This document shows, in pieces, positions 1-8,386 of a stretch of 47,790 nt of DNA. Source of the DNA: Oscillospiraceae bacterium (GTDB taxonomy: Bacteria; Bacillota; Clostridia; Oscillospirales; UBA929); contig WRKO01000019.1 in NCBI GenBank assembly GCA_009782215.1, positions 1 through 47,790 on the forward strand. The letters run 5' to 3'. Both the position numbers and the translations under genes were made by a program. Below the pieces are notes generated by a model. That model saw only the letters and a list, made by a program, of their open reading frames with translations, made no database searches and was not told where the DNA came from. The number at the start of each line of letters is the position of its first letter. Position 1 is the first letter of the stretch.

Positions 1-444
1 ATGAAAACTTTACGGAAAAACAAAAATAAAGGCTTTACGCTGGTTGAAATCATCGTCGTCCTCGTCATCATCGCCATACTTATGGCCGCGCTGGCTCCGG
101 TGGTCATGGGCTGGATTACCGAAGCGCGCGATACAGCGCTGATGGCGGAAGGCCGTGCTGCGCTGACAGCCGCTCAAGCTATTTCTACGGACTTTGCAGC
201 CAGAGGCACCGCTGGGGGGTTAGCCGGAACCGACCCGACAGCGTGGACGCACACAACGGCGAGTGGCCAAAATTTTAATAGCCTTCTTGGTAGTGCAGGT
301 GGCACGGCCGCTGCCCCATATACTACTGGAGCTATTGTAATTACTATTGCCAATAATCAAGTAACAAATATGACTTATCAAAGAAACGCTACTGGAAGAA
401 CCGCTACGTGGGCTCCGGTGACTGGTTGGACAGTGACCCCCTGA
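1..444 (+). CDS. Type IV prepilin / pseudopilin-like protein
   Basis: A 147-residue protein with a class III (prepilin) signal: a short basic leader (residues 1-10), then G-F-T-L-V-E followed by a hydrophobic helix to about residue 35. The prepilin peptidase would cut after Gly11 and methylate Phe12; Glu at mature position 5 is present. The remainder is a Gly/Ala/Thr-rich globular domain with no Cys pair and no recognised minor-pilin domain. It would be a subunit of a type IV pilus or type II-like pseudopilus. The ATG is the first base of the window, so its ribosome binding site and any pil operon lie outside. Family call is secure; the exact role (major or minor subunit) is not. Confidence 0.85.
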   Translation: MKTLRKNKNKGFTLVEIIVVLVIIAILMAALAPVVMGWITEARDTALMAEGRAALTAAQAISTDFAARGTAGGLAGTDPTAWTHTTASGQNFNSLLGSAGGTAAAPYTTGAIVITIANNQVTNMTYQRNATGRTATWAPVTGWTVTP

Positions 445-479
445 TTCCGACAAAAACTAGCAGAAGCAATAACAACGCC

Positions 480-501
480 GCCGCCCTCTTTTGGGGGCGG
501 C
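480..501. terminator. Hairpin between convergent genes
   Basis: GCCGCCCTC / GGGGGCGGC-type hairpin, nine pairs including one G-U, with a TTTT loop (489-492). It lies between the convergent prepilin and noc genes. There is no uridine run on the plus side and only scattered T on the minus side, so it would be a weak bidirectional terminator. Confidence 0.5.
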
Positions 502-510
502 AGCGTTGGC

Positions 511-1332
511 TTATCGGGCGCCGGCGATGGTGATTGTCAGGCGGATGCGGCCGTCGGCTTCCTCTTTGTCGATGCTGGCGTTGACGCCGGAGCGTTTCAT
601 GGTGTCTACGGCGCGGGTGACGGTGTTGAGGAAGAGGCGGATGTCTTTGAAAATGTACAGGGTGCGGATGCCGCGCTTGGGTTCGGGGCCGGGAGGCTTT
701 GGGTCTAACAAACGCTCGATATATTCCTCTGTCTGCGCCACGTTGAGTTTGCCCTTGGCGATGGCGTCCACGGCTTCTAGGCGCGAGTCGGAATCCTCAA
801 TCCGCAGCAGGGCGCGGGCGTGGCGTTCCGTCAGGCCGTGGCGGCGGATGGCGTCCGCCACCTCGGAGGGGTGGCGCAGGAGACGGAGCTTGTTGGCGAC
901 GGCGGGCTGGCTTTTGCCCAGCCTCCGCGCGGCTTCGTCCTGCGAGAGGCCGAACTGGCGTATCAGGCGGCGGATGCCCTCGGCCTCCTCAAAAAAATCC
1001 AAGTCGCAGCGCTGGAGGTTTTCCACCAGCGCCAAAACGCCGCTTTGCTTTTCGGTAGCGTCCAGCACAATGCACGGCACCTCCCGCAGCCCGGCGAGCC
1101 TGCTCGCGCGCAGGCGCCGCTCTCCCGCCACCAGCTCAAACCCGCCGCGTTCGCCGCGGCGCACGGTGAGCGGCTGCAAAATACCGTACTGACGAATGCT
1201 TTCCGACAAATCGTTCAGCCCGTCCTCGTCGAAATAGCTCCTCGGCTGATACGGATTTCGCCTGATATCGTCCGCCTTAATCATGTGTACCCTGCGGCTC
1301 TCCATCAAGCCGTGTTTTTTCAAAGGCATCAT
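511..1332 (-). CDS. noc: Nucleoid occlusion protein Noc (ParB family)
   Basis: ParB/Spo0J-family DNA-binding CTPase, 273 residues from the chosen start. Visible: NPYQPR near the N terminus, the GERR(L)RA box, the LVENLQR box, a helix-turn-helix around KSQPAVANKLRLL, and LTERHARALL. The C-terminal domain (LNTV...SGVNASIDKEEADGRIRLTITI) matches the Noc type rather than ParB/Spo0J, as I recall the Bacillus Noc sequence. Noc protects the nucleoid from septation by spreading from NBS sites and binding membrane. Start: ATG at 1332 has a GAGGG site 5-8 bases upstream; an upstream in-frame start at 1425 lacks one. No parA partner is present, which also favours Noc over ParB. No parS or NBS-like site was found by eye. 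Confidence 0.85.
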   Translation of the reverse strand: MMPLKKHGLMESRRVHMIKADDIRRNPYQPRSYFDEDGLNDLSESIRQYGILQPLTVRRGERGGFELVAGERRLRASRLAGLREVPCIVLDATEKQSGVLALVENLQRCDLDFFEEAEGIRRLIRQFGLSQDEAARRLGKSQPAVANKLRLLRHPSEVADAIRRHGLTERHARALLRIEDSDSRLEAVDAIAKGKLNVAQTEEYIERLLDPKPPGPEPKRGIRTLYIFKDIRLFLNTVTRAVDTMKRSGVNASIDKEEADGRIRLTITIAGAR

Positions 1333-1424
1333 GCCACCCTCTTTCGGTGTTATGTAATCCAGCGCAACCCTATTGTACCGCACTGTTCTTGTCGTCTTCC
1401 ATCGTATTCTGTCTGAATATTCCA

Positions 1425-1453
1425 TTTACAACCGATTTTTTTTAAGGTATACT
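1425..1453 (+). promoter_or_regulatory. Sigma-A-like promoter for the SLH surface protein
   Basis: TTTACA (1425-1430), 17-base spacer, TATACT (1448-1453), 33 bases before the ATG at 1486. It faces away from noc. Confidence 0.65.
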
Positions 1454-1485
1454 GGAAGCACTTACAAACAAAGGATTGATACATA

Positions 1486-4400
1486 ATGATGAAGCGCGGA
1501 ATCGCTGTCTTTCTCTGCTTTTTCATCCTCGCCGGCTTTTTCCCGGGCATGGCCGCGGAGTACGGTTTCACGGGCGGCGGCCATACCTTCTACCGCTCGC
1601 ATACATATACGCCCGCGGTGCTGACGCAGTATACCGTCAACACCCTGCGCCATAGCGGCGCGGGGCTGAACGAGGAGCATATCCTCTCCTTCACGCCCAA
1701 CGCGGGGCTGCGCCCCATTGTCGTCAGCTCCGACCACATCTATCAGGGCGGGATGACCCTTGAGCAAGCCGCGGAGCAGGCGGCAAGCAGGCTCGGCGCC
1801 GACGTCGTCGCCGGGATGAACGCCAGCTTTTTCAATTCCAATATGACCACCATCGGCCTGCAAGTCCGTCAGGGCGTGCTTTCCTCCTACAGCCGGGAGG
1901 GAGGCCACCTGCCGTCGGTCGGCTTTACCGCTTCGGGCGACGTTCTCCTCGGCGAACCGGGCTATTCCGTCACGGTTACGGGAGCGGCGGGGACGGTGGT
2001 GGTTGACCGGCTCAACTACCAGCGCACGCCCGAGCGGGTGCATATGTATACGCGTGACTTTTCCGCCACCACCGGCACCACCCTTCAGGGGATGCACGTC
2101 GTCATGCGCGTCTCCGACCGTCTCCGTCCGGGCGGCGCGCTGACCGGCACGGTGACGCGGGTTTTGACCGGCACGGAGGCGCACGCCATTGCCGACGACG
2201 AAATTGTCCTCTCCGCCAGCTCGCAGGCGACCATCGACCGCATTTCCTTCCTGACCGAAGGGAGTTGGGTGGTCATCTCCGCCGATTGCGCCGACCCCCG
2301 ATGGAACGGAATCAATGCCGCCGCCGTGGGGCTGCGCTACCTTGTGCGTGAGGGGCAGTCAACCGGGGCGTCCGACGGGGCGCGGGCGCCGCGCACCGTC
2401 ATTGGGATGCGCGACGATGGCTCGGTGGTGTTTTACACCGTGGACGGGCGCCAATCAGGCTACAGCGCGGGGCTGACGCTGAACGAGGCGGCGGCGCGGA
2501 TGATTGACATGGGCTGCGTGACCGCCATCGAAATGGACGGAGGCGGCTCCACGGCGATGATGGTTCGTCTGCCGGGTGAAGCGTCCGCCGAACTCGTCAA
2601 CAGGCCGTCGGACGGGCGGCTTCGCCGCAGCGCCGACTTTATCCTGCTGTGCAACGTCTTCCCTGCGTCGGACGGCTCCGCCACCAGACTGTTCCCCACG
2701 CCCGCCTATGTCACGATGATGCCCGACACCCCCGTCTCCTTCACCCTGCGGGCGGCCGACGAGTTTTACCGCCCCGTTGCGGGGCCGTATGGGCCAATTA
2801 CGTCCGTTTCAGCCGACCCCGGCGTCGGCCGTTCGGACGGGTTATCCTTCCAAGCCCTCTCTCCCGGCGACACCACCGTGGCTTTCCACACGGCAAACGC
2901 GTCCGGAACGGCGCGGATTCATGTCACAGCGCGGCTGGATTCCCTGAGCCTGACCTTGGCGGAAACGGGCCTCGCGCTGACGGAAATGTTCGCGTCCCCC
3001 GGCCAGAGCATCCGTCTCGCCGCGGACGGCAGGCTGAACAATGCCCCCGTTCTGTCAACCCCGCTCAGCTTTGTCTGGGCCGTTGAGGGCGACATTGGCA
3101 GCGTTTCGCCCGAAGGGGTGTTTACGGCGGCCTCGCAAGCCGGCAAAACCGGACGGATTACCGTCTCCGGTGGCGGGCTGACCGCGTCGCTGAATGTGTC
3201 GGTAGGCGTCGCCGAGCCGATTATCATCGAGGATTTTGAAAACGGGCTGGGACGCCTCTCCGCCGGGGCGGGCGGCCTGACGGCAAGCGTGACCTCCGAC
3301 ATAAACCTCGCGGAGCGCGGAATGTCCGCCGCCGCGCTGACCTACGCTTTCTCACAGGAAGCGCCCGCCGAGCAAACCATAGGGCTGTCCGCGCAGACGT
3401 CTGGAAGCCCCCCTTATCTCCATCTGCTCGTGACCGGCGACAGTTCCGGGCATACGCTGGCGGTAAACGTGACGGCAAACGGGGCTGCGCGGCAGGTGCC
3501 GCTGGGCAGGCTGGACTTCACCGGGACGAGGATGCTCACGGCGGAATTGCCGCCGCAGACCTCCGCCGTCACCGGCCTTACGCTGACGCCCGCCGCCGGA
3601 GGGCGTTCGTCCGGCGCCGTTTATCTCCATCAAGTGGTTGCCGCGTGGGAAAGCGCGCTCGGCGGGGAACCGCCGTCCATAGACATCGAGGGGCCGCGCG
3701 AGGCCGGGAACGAGCTGGTCTACACCGTCTCCGCCGCCGACTGGAAAGGGCAGCGGCCCAAAGAGCTTGTTGTCAAATGGAACGGGGAGGTCATTCCCTC
3801 TCCCGCGTGGGACGCCGGGCGCGCGGAGATACGCGTGCCCAAGCCGGAATCCGGGCTGCACATCCTGTCCGCGGACGCGACGGACGCGCTGGGACGGCGC
3901 GCGCGCCAAATCAGCTCCGACTTTTATGGAAGGCGGGATTCCCCCTTCACTATATGGGACGCCGCCGACAAATGGTACACCGGCTTTGTAGACTTTCTTG
4001 ACGACAGGGACGTGCTGGACGCCGACGAGGTTCTCGGCTTGCGGTATTACCGGCCGGAGCAGTCCGCCACCCGCCTTGAGGTGGCGCGGATGCTGGCCCG
4101 CATTTTAAGCCTTCCGCCCGGCCCGGCCGCCCTGCCCTTTGACGATACGGCTTCTCTCGGCGCCGACGACGCCGCGGCGGTCGCCGCAGTTTACGGCGCG
4201 GGTCTTTTCAGCGGTAAGGTGCGCTCCGGCGGCACGCTGTATTTTGACTGCGACGGCTTGATTACCCGCGCCGAGCTGTTCACCGTCCTGAACAAAACCT
4301 TCCCCCGGGGCTATGAGCGTGACGGCTTGTACCGTTTCACCGACACGGCTGAAATCCCCCCCTTCGCCCTCCGCGCCACGCAGACGCTGGTCGGCATGGG

Positions 4401-4494
4401 TGTGGTCAGCGGCTCCGGTGACGGCAGGGTCATGCCAAACGCCCCCATTTCCCGCGCCGAGGTATGCAGCCTGTTCACCCGTCTGTTCTATTAA
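1486..4494 (+). CDS. Secreted phosphodiester glycosidase (NAGPA-type) with C-terminal SLH domains
   Basis: A 1002-residue exported protein. Residues 1-24 are a Sec signal peptide (MMKRG, hydrophobic core, AxA-like site at MAAEY). About residues 60-385 form a NAGPA domain, the fold of N-acetylglucosamine-1-phosphodiester alpha-N-acetylglucosaminidase; diagnostic parts are MNASFFNS, RTVIGM...VDGRQSGYS and AIEMDGGGSTAMMV. The middle (about 400-830) looks like Ig/invasin-like beta repeats. The last 170 residues carry two to three S-layer-homology modules (FVDFLDDRDVLD..., DCDGLITRAEL, MPNAPISRAEV), which in Firmicutes anchor proteins to pyruvylated wall polymer. A cell-surface glycan or teichoic-acid-type phosphodiester substrate is plausible but not shown. 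AAGGA precedes the ATG. Confidence 0.85.
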   Translation: MMKRGIAVFLCFFILAGFFPGMAAEYGFTGGGHTFYRSHTYTPAVLTQYTVNTLRHSGAGLNEEHILSFTPNAGLRPIVVSSDHIYQGGMTLEQAAEQAASRLGADVVAGMNASFFNSNMTTIGLQVRQGVLSSYSREGGHLPSVGFTASGDVLLGEPGYSVTVTGAAGTVVVDRLNYQRTPERVHMYTRDFSATTGTTLQGMHVVMRVSDRLRPGGALTGTVTRVLTGTEAHAIADDEIVLSASSQATIDRISFLTEGSWVVISADCADPRWNGINAAAVGLRYLVREGQSTGASDGARAPRTVIGMRDDGSVVFYTVDGRQSGYSAGLTLNEAAARMIDMGCVTAIEMDGGGSTAMMVRLPGEASAELVNRPSDGRLRRSADFILLCNVFPASDGSATRLFPTPAYVTMMPDTPVSFTLRAADEFYRPVAGPYGPITSVSADPGVGRSDGLSFQALSPGDTTVAFHTANASGTARIHVTARLDSLSLTLAETGLALTEMFASPGQSIRLAADGRLNNAPVLSTPLSFVWAVEGDIGSVSPEGVFTAASQAGKTGRITVSGGGLTASLNVSVGVAEPIIIEDFENGLGRLSAGAGGLTASVTSDINLAERGMSAAALTYAFSQEAPAEQTIGLSAQTSGSPPYLHLLVTGDSSGHTLAVNVTANGAARQVPLGRLDFTGTRMLTAELPPQTSAVTGLTLTPAAGGRSSGAVYLHQVVAAWESALGGEPPSIDIEGPREAGNELVYTVSAADWKGQRPKELVVKWNGEVIPSPAWDAGRAEIRVPKPESGLHILSADATDALGRRARQISSDFYGRRDSPFTIWDAADKWYTGFVDFLDDRDVLDADEVLGLRYYRPEQSATRLEVARMLARILSLPPGPAALPFDDTASLGADDAAAVAAVYGAGLFSGKVRSGGTLYFDCDGLITRAELFTVLNKTFPRGYERDGLYRFTDTAEIPPFALRATQTLVGMGVVSGSGDGRVMPNAPISRAEVCSLFTRLFY

Positions 4495-4507
4495 TGCGGA
4501 AACGGGG

Positions 4508-4536
4508 TTGAAACCCCGGCCGGACTGTGTTATACT
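4508..4536 (+). promoter_or_regulatory. Sigma-A-like promoter for the DUF1538/P-II operon
   Basis: TTGAAA (4508-4513), 17-base spacer, TATACT (4531-4536). The -35 lies in a small GGGG/CCCC hairpin just after the preceding stop codon. Confidence 0.65.
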
Positions 4537-4608
4537 ATCCACACCCCCGCCGATAAATCTTTTAGCGCAACTCCCTATCCCGAATATCTGAACAGGAGGA
4601 TTGTCGGC

Positions 4609-6090
4609 TTGTTTGTTCTGCTCCACAAATTCAAGGAAGTAACCATCGCCGTTTTCCCGGCAGTCCTATTTGTCGTCATCCTCAACTTCACGCTCGTTCC
4701 GCTGGAAACCGTGCTTTTGTTTCAGTTTCTCCTAGGCGCGTTATTCATCATCATCGGGCTGGCCGTGCTTTTGCTCGGCGTCGACTTGGGGATTCTTCCG
4801 CTCGGCGACCATATCGGCACCGCGCTGGTCAAATCCAACAAGCTGTGGTTTGTCATCGCCGTCGGTTTGGTGGTGGGGGTATTAATCAATCTCGCCGAGC
4901 CGGACGTCGCGGTGCTGGCCTCTCAGGTGTCAAACGTCTCCGGGAACCTTATCCCCGCCTTCGTCATCCGCGCCGCCGTGGCGGTGGGCGCGGGAATCCT
5001 GCTGACCGCGGGTCTTGTGAGGATTGTGGAAAACTTCTCCCTGCGCGTTTTGATGGTGATTGCCTACGGCATCGCGTGCCTCATGTCCTTTTTCGTCTCC
5101 TCCGATATGCTGGCCATCGCGTTTGACGCTTCCGGCGCGGCGACCGGCGCGGTCACCGTCCCCCTCGTCCTCGCGATTTCCGCGGGACTGGCTGTTATGA
5201 AGAAAAACAGCAAGTCCGCCGAGGAGGACAGCTTCGGGCTGGTGGGCGTCATGGCTTCGGGCGCCATTCTCGGCGTTCTGATTATGAATCTGTTTTTCAA
5301 TACCGGAAGCATCACCGGCTCGCTGGATATGCACCATCTCGATACGACGTCGGTCTTAGCCCCGTTTCTCGCGGAAATACCGCGCGTCGCGCCGGAAACG
5401 CTGGTTGCGGTGCTGCCGATTGTCATCATGTTTCTGGTGTTTCAGAAGGTGAAGTTCCATCTGCCCAAGAAAGCCTTCCGAAGAATGTTGATTGGGTTTG
5501 CCTACGCTTACATCGGGCTGGTTTTCTTCTTTGTCGGCGCGCACGCCGGATTTATGAATGTGGGCAGCGTCATCGGGTATCATTTGGCGTCGGCGGGAAA
5601 CAATGTGATTCTGGTGAGTCTGGCGTTTGTGCTGGGCCTCCTTATCATCCTGACAGAGCCGGCCGTCTACGTTTTGACCCATCAGATAGAGAATATCACC
5701 AACGGGTATATCAAGCGGAAAACCGTGCTGCTCTTTTTAGCGATAGGCGTGGCGTCCGCCGTCGGTTTATCCATGCTGAGGATTCTGGTTCCGGGCATCA
5801 TGCTCTGGCACTATCTGCTGACCGGGTTCTTAATCGTGTTTGTCATGGCGTTCTTTGCCACGCCGAAGATGTTTGTCGGCATTGCCTTCGATTCAGGCGC
5901 GGTGGCGTCCGGCCCCATGACCGTCACGCTTGTGCTGGCTTTTTCGCAGGGCGTGTCCGAAGCCTTGGAGTATTCCAATGTATTGTCGGACTCGTTTGGG
6001 ATTATCGCGCTGGTCACAATGATGCCGGTCATCGCGCTCCAAATATTGGGGCTGGTTTATAAACGCAAATCAAAGAAAAGCGAGGTATAA
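4609..6090 (+). CDS. DUF1538 family polytopic membrane protein
   Basis: A 493-residue membrane protein with roughly 12-14 hydrophobic segments. It contains the DUF1538 hallmark (IGFAYAYIGLVFFFVG...GFM) and two related halves: LINLAEPDVAVL and FDASGAATGAVTVPLVLA in the first half match LIILTEPAVYVL and FDSGAVASGPMTVTLVLA in the second. This two-fold repeat suggests a transporter, but no substrate is known to me. The start is TTG at 4609, chosen because AGGAGG sits 9 bases upstream and no ATG is nearby. The P-II gene begins 4 bases after the stop, which implies that the P-II protein regulates this membrane protein, as GlnK regulates AmtB. Confidence 0.8.
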   Translation: MFVLLHKFKEVTIAVFPAVLFVVILNFTLVPLETVLLFQFLLGALFIIIGLAVLLLGVDLGILPLGDHIGTALVKSNKLWFVIAVGLVVGVLINLAEPDVAVLASQVSNVSGNLIPAFVIRAAVAVGAGILLTAGLVRIVENFSLRVLMVIAYGIACLMSFFVSSDMLAIAFDASGAATGAVTVPLVLAISAGLAVMKKNSKSAEEDSFGLVGVMASGAILGVLIMNLFFNTGSITGSLDMHHLDTTSVLAPFLAEIPRVAPETLVAVLPIVIMFLVFQKVKFHLPKKAFRRMLIGFAYAYIGLVFFFVGAHAGFMNVGSVIGYHLASAGNNVILVSLAFVLGLLIILTEPAVYVLTHQIENITNGYIKRKTVLLFLAIGVASAVGLSMLRILVPGIMLWHYLLTGFLIVFVMAFFATPKMFVGIAFDSGAVASGPMTVTLVLAFSQGVSEALEYSNVLSDSFGIIALVTMMPVIALQILGLVYKRKSKKSEV

Positions 6091-6094
6091 AACG

Positions 6095-6745
6095 ATGGCC
6101 GGATATAGCTTGCTATGCTGTGTGGTCAACTTGGGCGACGCGTCCAAACTGCTGAAGGTCGCCAGACAGCATGGCGTGAAGGGCGGCACGATTTCAATCG
6201 GCAGGGGAACCGTCAACAACCGTATGCTGAACTTTTTGGCAATCAATGAGGAACGGAAAGAGATTGTCACCATGGTCATAGAGCGCGAGCTGGCTCACGA
6301 AGCGTTAAAGGGCATCAGCACGCATATGGCGTTTGAAAAGCCGCATCACGGAATCGCGTTTTCATATTCCGTATCCGAGTTTACCGGCACAAAAAACGAA
6401 TGCATCCATTCTTCAGAAAGCGAGGAGGAGGAAAAAAGCGTGTACAGCGTAATCTATGTCGTCGTTGACAAAGGCCGCGGGGAGGAAGTCATCGACGCCG
6501 CCAACCAATCCGGCGCGCGGGGCGGCACCATCATAAACGCGCGGGGCGCCGGCATCCATGAAGTCCAGAAATTTTTCGCCTTTGAGATTGAGCCGGAAAA
6601 GGAAGAGGTGTTCATTCTCACAAAAACCGCGCTGAAGGACGGGATTGTTGAGTCCATCCGGGAACAAATCAACATCGACAAGCCGGGCAACGGCATCATG
6701 TTTGTCATCGACATCAATGAGGTCTACGGCTTGCATGAGGACTGA
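6095..6745 (+). CDS. Tandem-domain P-II-like regulatory protein
   Basis: 216 residues, about twice a normal P-II protein (about 112). Residues 1-105 and 112-216 are two P-II-like ferredoxin folds joined by an acidic linker (SSESEEEE). Each half has the P-II-like G-x-(K/R)-G-G-T-I segment (VKGGTISIGRGT and ARGGTIINARGA) and a C-terminal HGIAF/NGIMFV strand. The T-loop of classical GlnB with its uridylylated Tyr is not evident. P-II proteins sense ATP/ADP and a metabolite and bind membrane transporters. It is translationally close to the DUF1538 gene, so control of that protein is the obvious inference. Confidence 0.8.
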   Translation: MAGYSLLCCVVNLGDASKLLKVARQHGVKGGTISIGRGTVNNRMLNFLAINEERKEIVTMVIERELAHEALKGISTHMAFEKPHHGIAFSYSVSEFTGTKNECIHSSESEEEEKSVYSVIYVVVDKGRGEEVIDAANQSGARGGTIINARGAGIHEVQKFFAFEIEPEKEEVFILTKTALKDGIVESIREQINIDKPGNGIMFVIDINEVYGLHED

Positions 6746-6760
6746 ATCCCATTTTCACCC

Positions 6761-6790
6761 TTGACAGACCCGTGTTATATGTGGTATAGT
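6761..6790 (+). promoter_or_regulatory. Promoter of tRNA-His
   Basis: TTGACA (6761-6766), 18-base spacer, TATAGT (6785-6790), 13 bases before the tRNA. Confidence 0.75.
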
Positions 6791-6803
6791 ACGGAAGCCA
6801 TAG

Positions 6804-6881
6804 GGTGAGTGTAGCTCAGGTGGTTAGAGCACCAGGTTGTGGCCCTGGGGGTCGCCGGTTCAAGTCCGGTCATTCACCCCA
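6804..6881 (+). tRNA. tRNA-His (GTG anticodon)
   Basis: Full cloverleaf. Acceptor GTGAGTG (6805-6811) pairs with CATTCAC (6871-6877). The D stem is GCTC/GAGC; the anticodon stem CCAGG/CCTGG encloses TTGTGGC with GTG at 6839-6841; the T stem is GCCGG/CCGGT around TTCAAGT. The His-specific G-1 (6804) pairs with discriminator C73 (6878), and CCA is encoded (6879-6881). Confidence 0.97.
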
Positions 6882-6932
6882 TCGCGTCCCGCAAACGAGA
6901 GCCGGGACGTTGGAGTATCTCCTTTCGGCAAG

Positions 6933-6956
6933 CGCGGGATGGATTACCATCCCGCG
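6933..6956 (+). terminator. Strong hairpin downstream of tRNA-His
   Basis: CGCGGGATGG and CCATCCCGCG form a perfect 10-bp stem with an ATTA loop. No T run follows (TTCGCTAT). It may end or process the tRNA transcript. The rest of 6882-7038 shows no gene except the 34-bp repeat. Confidence 0.45.
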
Positions 6957-6959
6957 TTC

Positions 6960-6993
6960 GCTATAGCCAACATTTCACGCTTCCCTTTCCGTG
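6960..6993 (+). repeat. 34-bp direct repeat, left copy
   Basis: Exactly identical to 20059-20092, in the same orientation, starting GCTATAGCCAACATTTCACG and ending CCGTG. Weaker similarity continues a few bases on either side. The two copies enclose the whole 13-kb signalling cluster. This copy is intergenic, 78 bases after tRNA-His. Confidence 0.85.
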
Positions 6994-7038
6994 GCGGTGC
7001 AAAATTCCCGGCCGATTCCGCCCCGCAACCCACATAGC

Positions 7039-7067
7039 TTGACAAAAGGTGTGCAAACGAATATGCT
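7039..7067 (+). promoter_or_regulatory. Promoter of the signalling cluster
   Basis: TTGACA (7039-7044), 17-base spacer, TATGCT (7062-7067), about 110 bases before the first response regulator. It lies just inside the left 34-bp repeat. Confidence 0.6.
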
Positions 7068-7176
7068 GTAACTAGTTTTTGCAGGCTATGCCAATACGGG
7101 ATGTGTTGTTGGATTGATGAAGCTCACGGCAGGTCAAATCTTTGAAGTATCGCAGTCCAAACGGGGGGAATAGCCA

Positions 7177-7854
7177 ATGAGCGTGATACTGCTTATAGAG
7201 GACAACACCGCAATCACGGACACAAACAGGGAATATTTGGAGATGCAGGGATACGGCGTACACACCGCGTCAACGATTCGCGAGGGCGTAGCCGCGCTGG
7301 AAAAGCAGCGGTTCGATTTGATTGTCCTCGACATTATGCTGCCGGACGGCTCGGGCATTGACTTTTGCGCCCAAATGCGGGAGCGTTACGATGTCCCCGT
7401 CCTGTTCCTAACCTGCCTTGACGACGACGTGGCGCTGGTTGCCGGACTGAAAGCCGGGGGCGATGAGTATATGACCAAGCCCTACAGCCTCGCGGCGCTG
7501 TCCGCGCGGGTGGGGGCGCTGATTCGCAGGGTCTGGATTGAACGCTCGTCTGAGAAAAATTTTGTCATAGGGCCCTTGCTGATCGACTGCGGCAAACGCA
7601 GGGCATATCTGGACAACGAGGATGTTTTGCTCACGCCCAAGGAGTTTGACGTGCTGCTCCTCTTGGCGCGGAATATGGGAACGGGCTATACCGCCGAGGA
7701 AATATATTTCCGCGTCTGGGGCGACGAGCCCTTTGACAGCCGCACTGTAATCGTTCACATCTCATGCCTTCGGAAAAAATTGCGGATGGACGATGAAAGC
7801 CCGCTTTCCATCGCGACCGAGAAGCGGAGGTATTACAGCTTGCGGCGGGAATAG
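7177..7854 (+). CDS. OmpR/PhoB-type response regulator
   Basis: 225 residues. The receiver domain (1-118) has the acidic pocket E8-D9, phospho-acceptor D52 in LIVLDIMLPDG, T79 and K101 in YMTKPYS, so it should be phosphorylatable. Residues 130-225 are a winged-helix DNA-binding domain (LTPKEFDVLLLL, SRTVIVHISCLRKKL, RRYYSL). No histidine kinase is encoded in the window, so its partner is unknown. GGGGGAA precedes the ATG. It opens the 13-kb cluster and is a good candidate for its transcriptional regulator. The following gene is a diverged, truncated copy. Confidence 0.93.
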   Translation: MSVILLIEDNTAITDTNREYLEMQGYGVHTASTIREGVAALEKQRFDLIVLDIMLPDGSGIDFCAQMRERYDVPVLFLTCLDDDVALVAGLKAGGDEYMTKPYSLAALSARVGALIRRVWIERSSEKNFVIGPLLIDCGKRRAYLDNEDVLLTPKEFDVLLLLARNMGTGYTAEEIYFRVWGDEPFDSRTVIVHISCLRKKLRMDDESPLSIATEKRRYYSLRRE

Positions 7855-7969
7855 CGCGGTACAATCAAATTTCATTGACCGGGCGGTCTGCCGTCTCAGA
7901 TTGCTGTATGCTTATGAGGAAGCGAACCATGTTTGACTGGCTCAGAACGATACGAAGCGGGAGGGGCAT

Positions 7970-8386
7970 ATGAGCGCGATATTACTGATGGAAGATGATT
8001 CCGCGGATATGGCCGCCAACAAAGCGCATTTGGAACGCGCGGGGTATGACGTATACAGCGCGTCCACGCTGCGCGAGGGGAAGATGACTCTTGAAAGCAG
8101 ACATATCGACTTGATTATCCTCGGGACTGTGCTGCCCGACGGTTCGGGCATCGGGTTTTGCGCTCAAATACGTGAGCGCTACGATATTCCCGTCATTTTC
8201 CTGACACACCTTAACAACGATGCGGCGCTGATTGCCGGGCTGGAAGCGGGCGGCGATGAATACATGACCAAACCGTACAGCCTTGCCGCGCTGACCGCCC
8301 GGGCGGAGGCGCTGCTCCGCAGGGTCAGGATGGAAAAAACAACTTTAAGACAAAAAGACACAAAGGAATTTGGGTGCAAACTATGA
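7970..8386 (+). CDS. Stand-alone pseudo-receiver domain lacking the phospho-acceptor Asp
   Basis: 138 residues closely paralogous to the receiver of the preceding regulator: same length, same ADxLREG-, LPDGSGI.FCAQ-RERYD- and EAGGDEYMTKPYSLAAL segments. The phospho-acceptor is Gly52 (codon GGG in LIILGTVLPDG) where the paralogue has Asp52; E8-D9-D10, T79 and K101 remain. The DNA-binding domain is missing and the frame ends shortly after the linker (KEFGCKL), overlapping the next gene. GGGAGG precedes the ATG. It is probably a phosphorylation-independent receiver, perhaps a dimerisation partner of its neighbour, or a decaying duplicate. Confidence 0.85.
   Translation: MSAILLMEDDSADMAANKAHLERAGYDVYSASTLREGKMTLESRHIDLIILGTVLPDGSGIGFCAQIRERYDIPVIFLTHLNNDAALIAGLEAGGDEYMTKPYSLAALTARAEALLRRVRMEKTTLRQKDTKEFGCKL

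Noticed and set aside
511..1332. Chromosome-partitioning ParB with parS
   Set aside because: No parA next to it, no 16-bp parS palindrome seen, and the C-terminal domain reads as Noc.
2649..3909. Several 80-185-codon frames within the SLH protein gene
   Set aside because: They lie in other frames of a gene with signal peptide, NAGPA and SLH domains; composition is random-like and Arg-rich.
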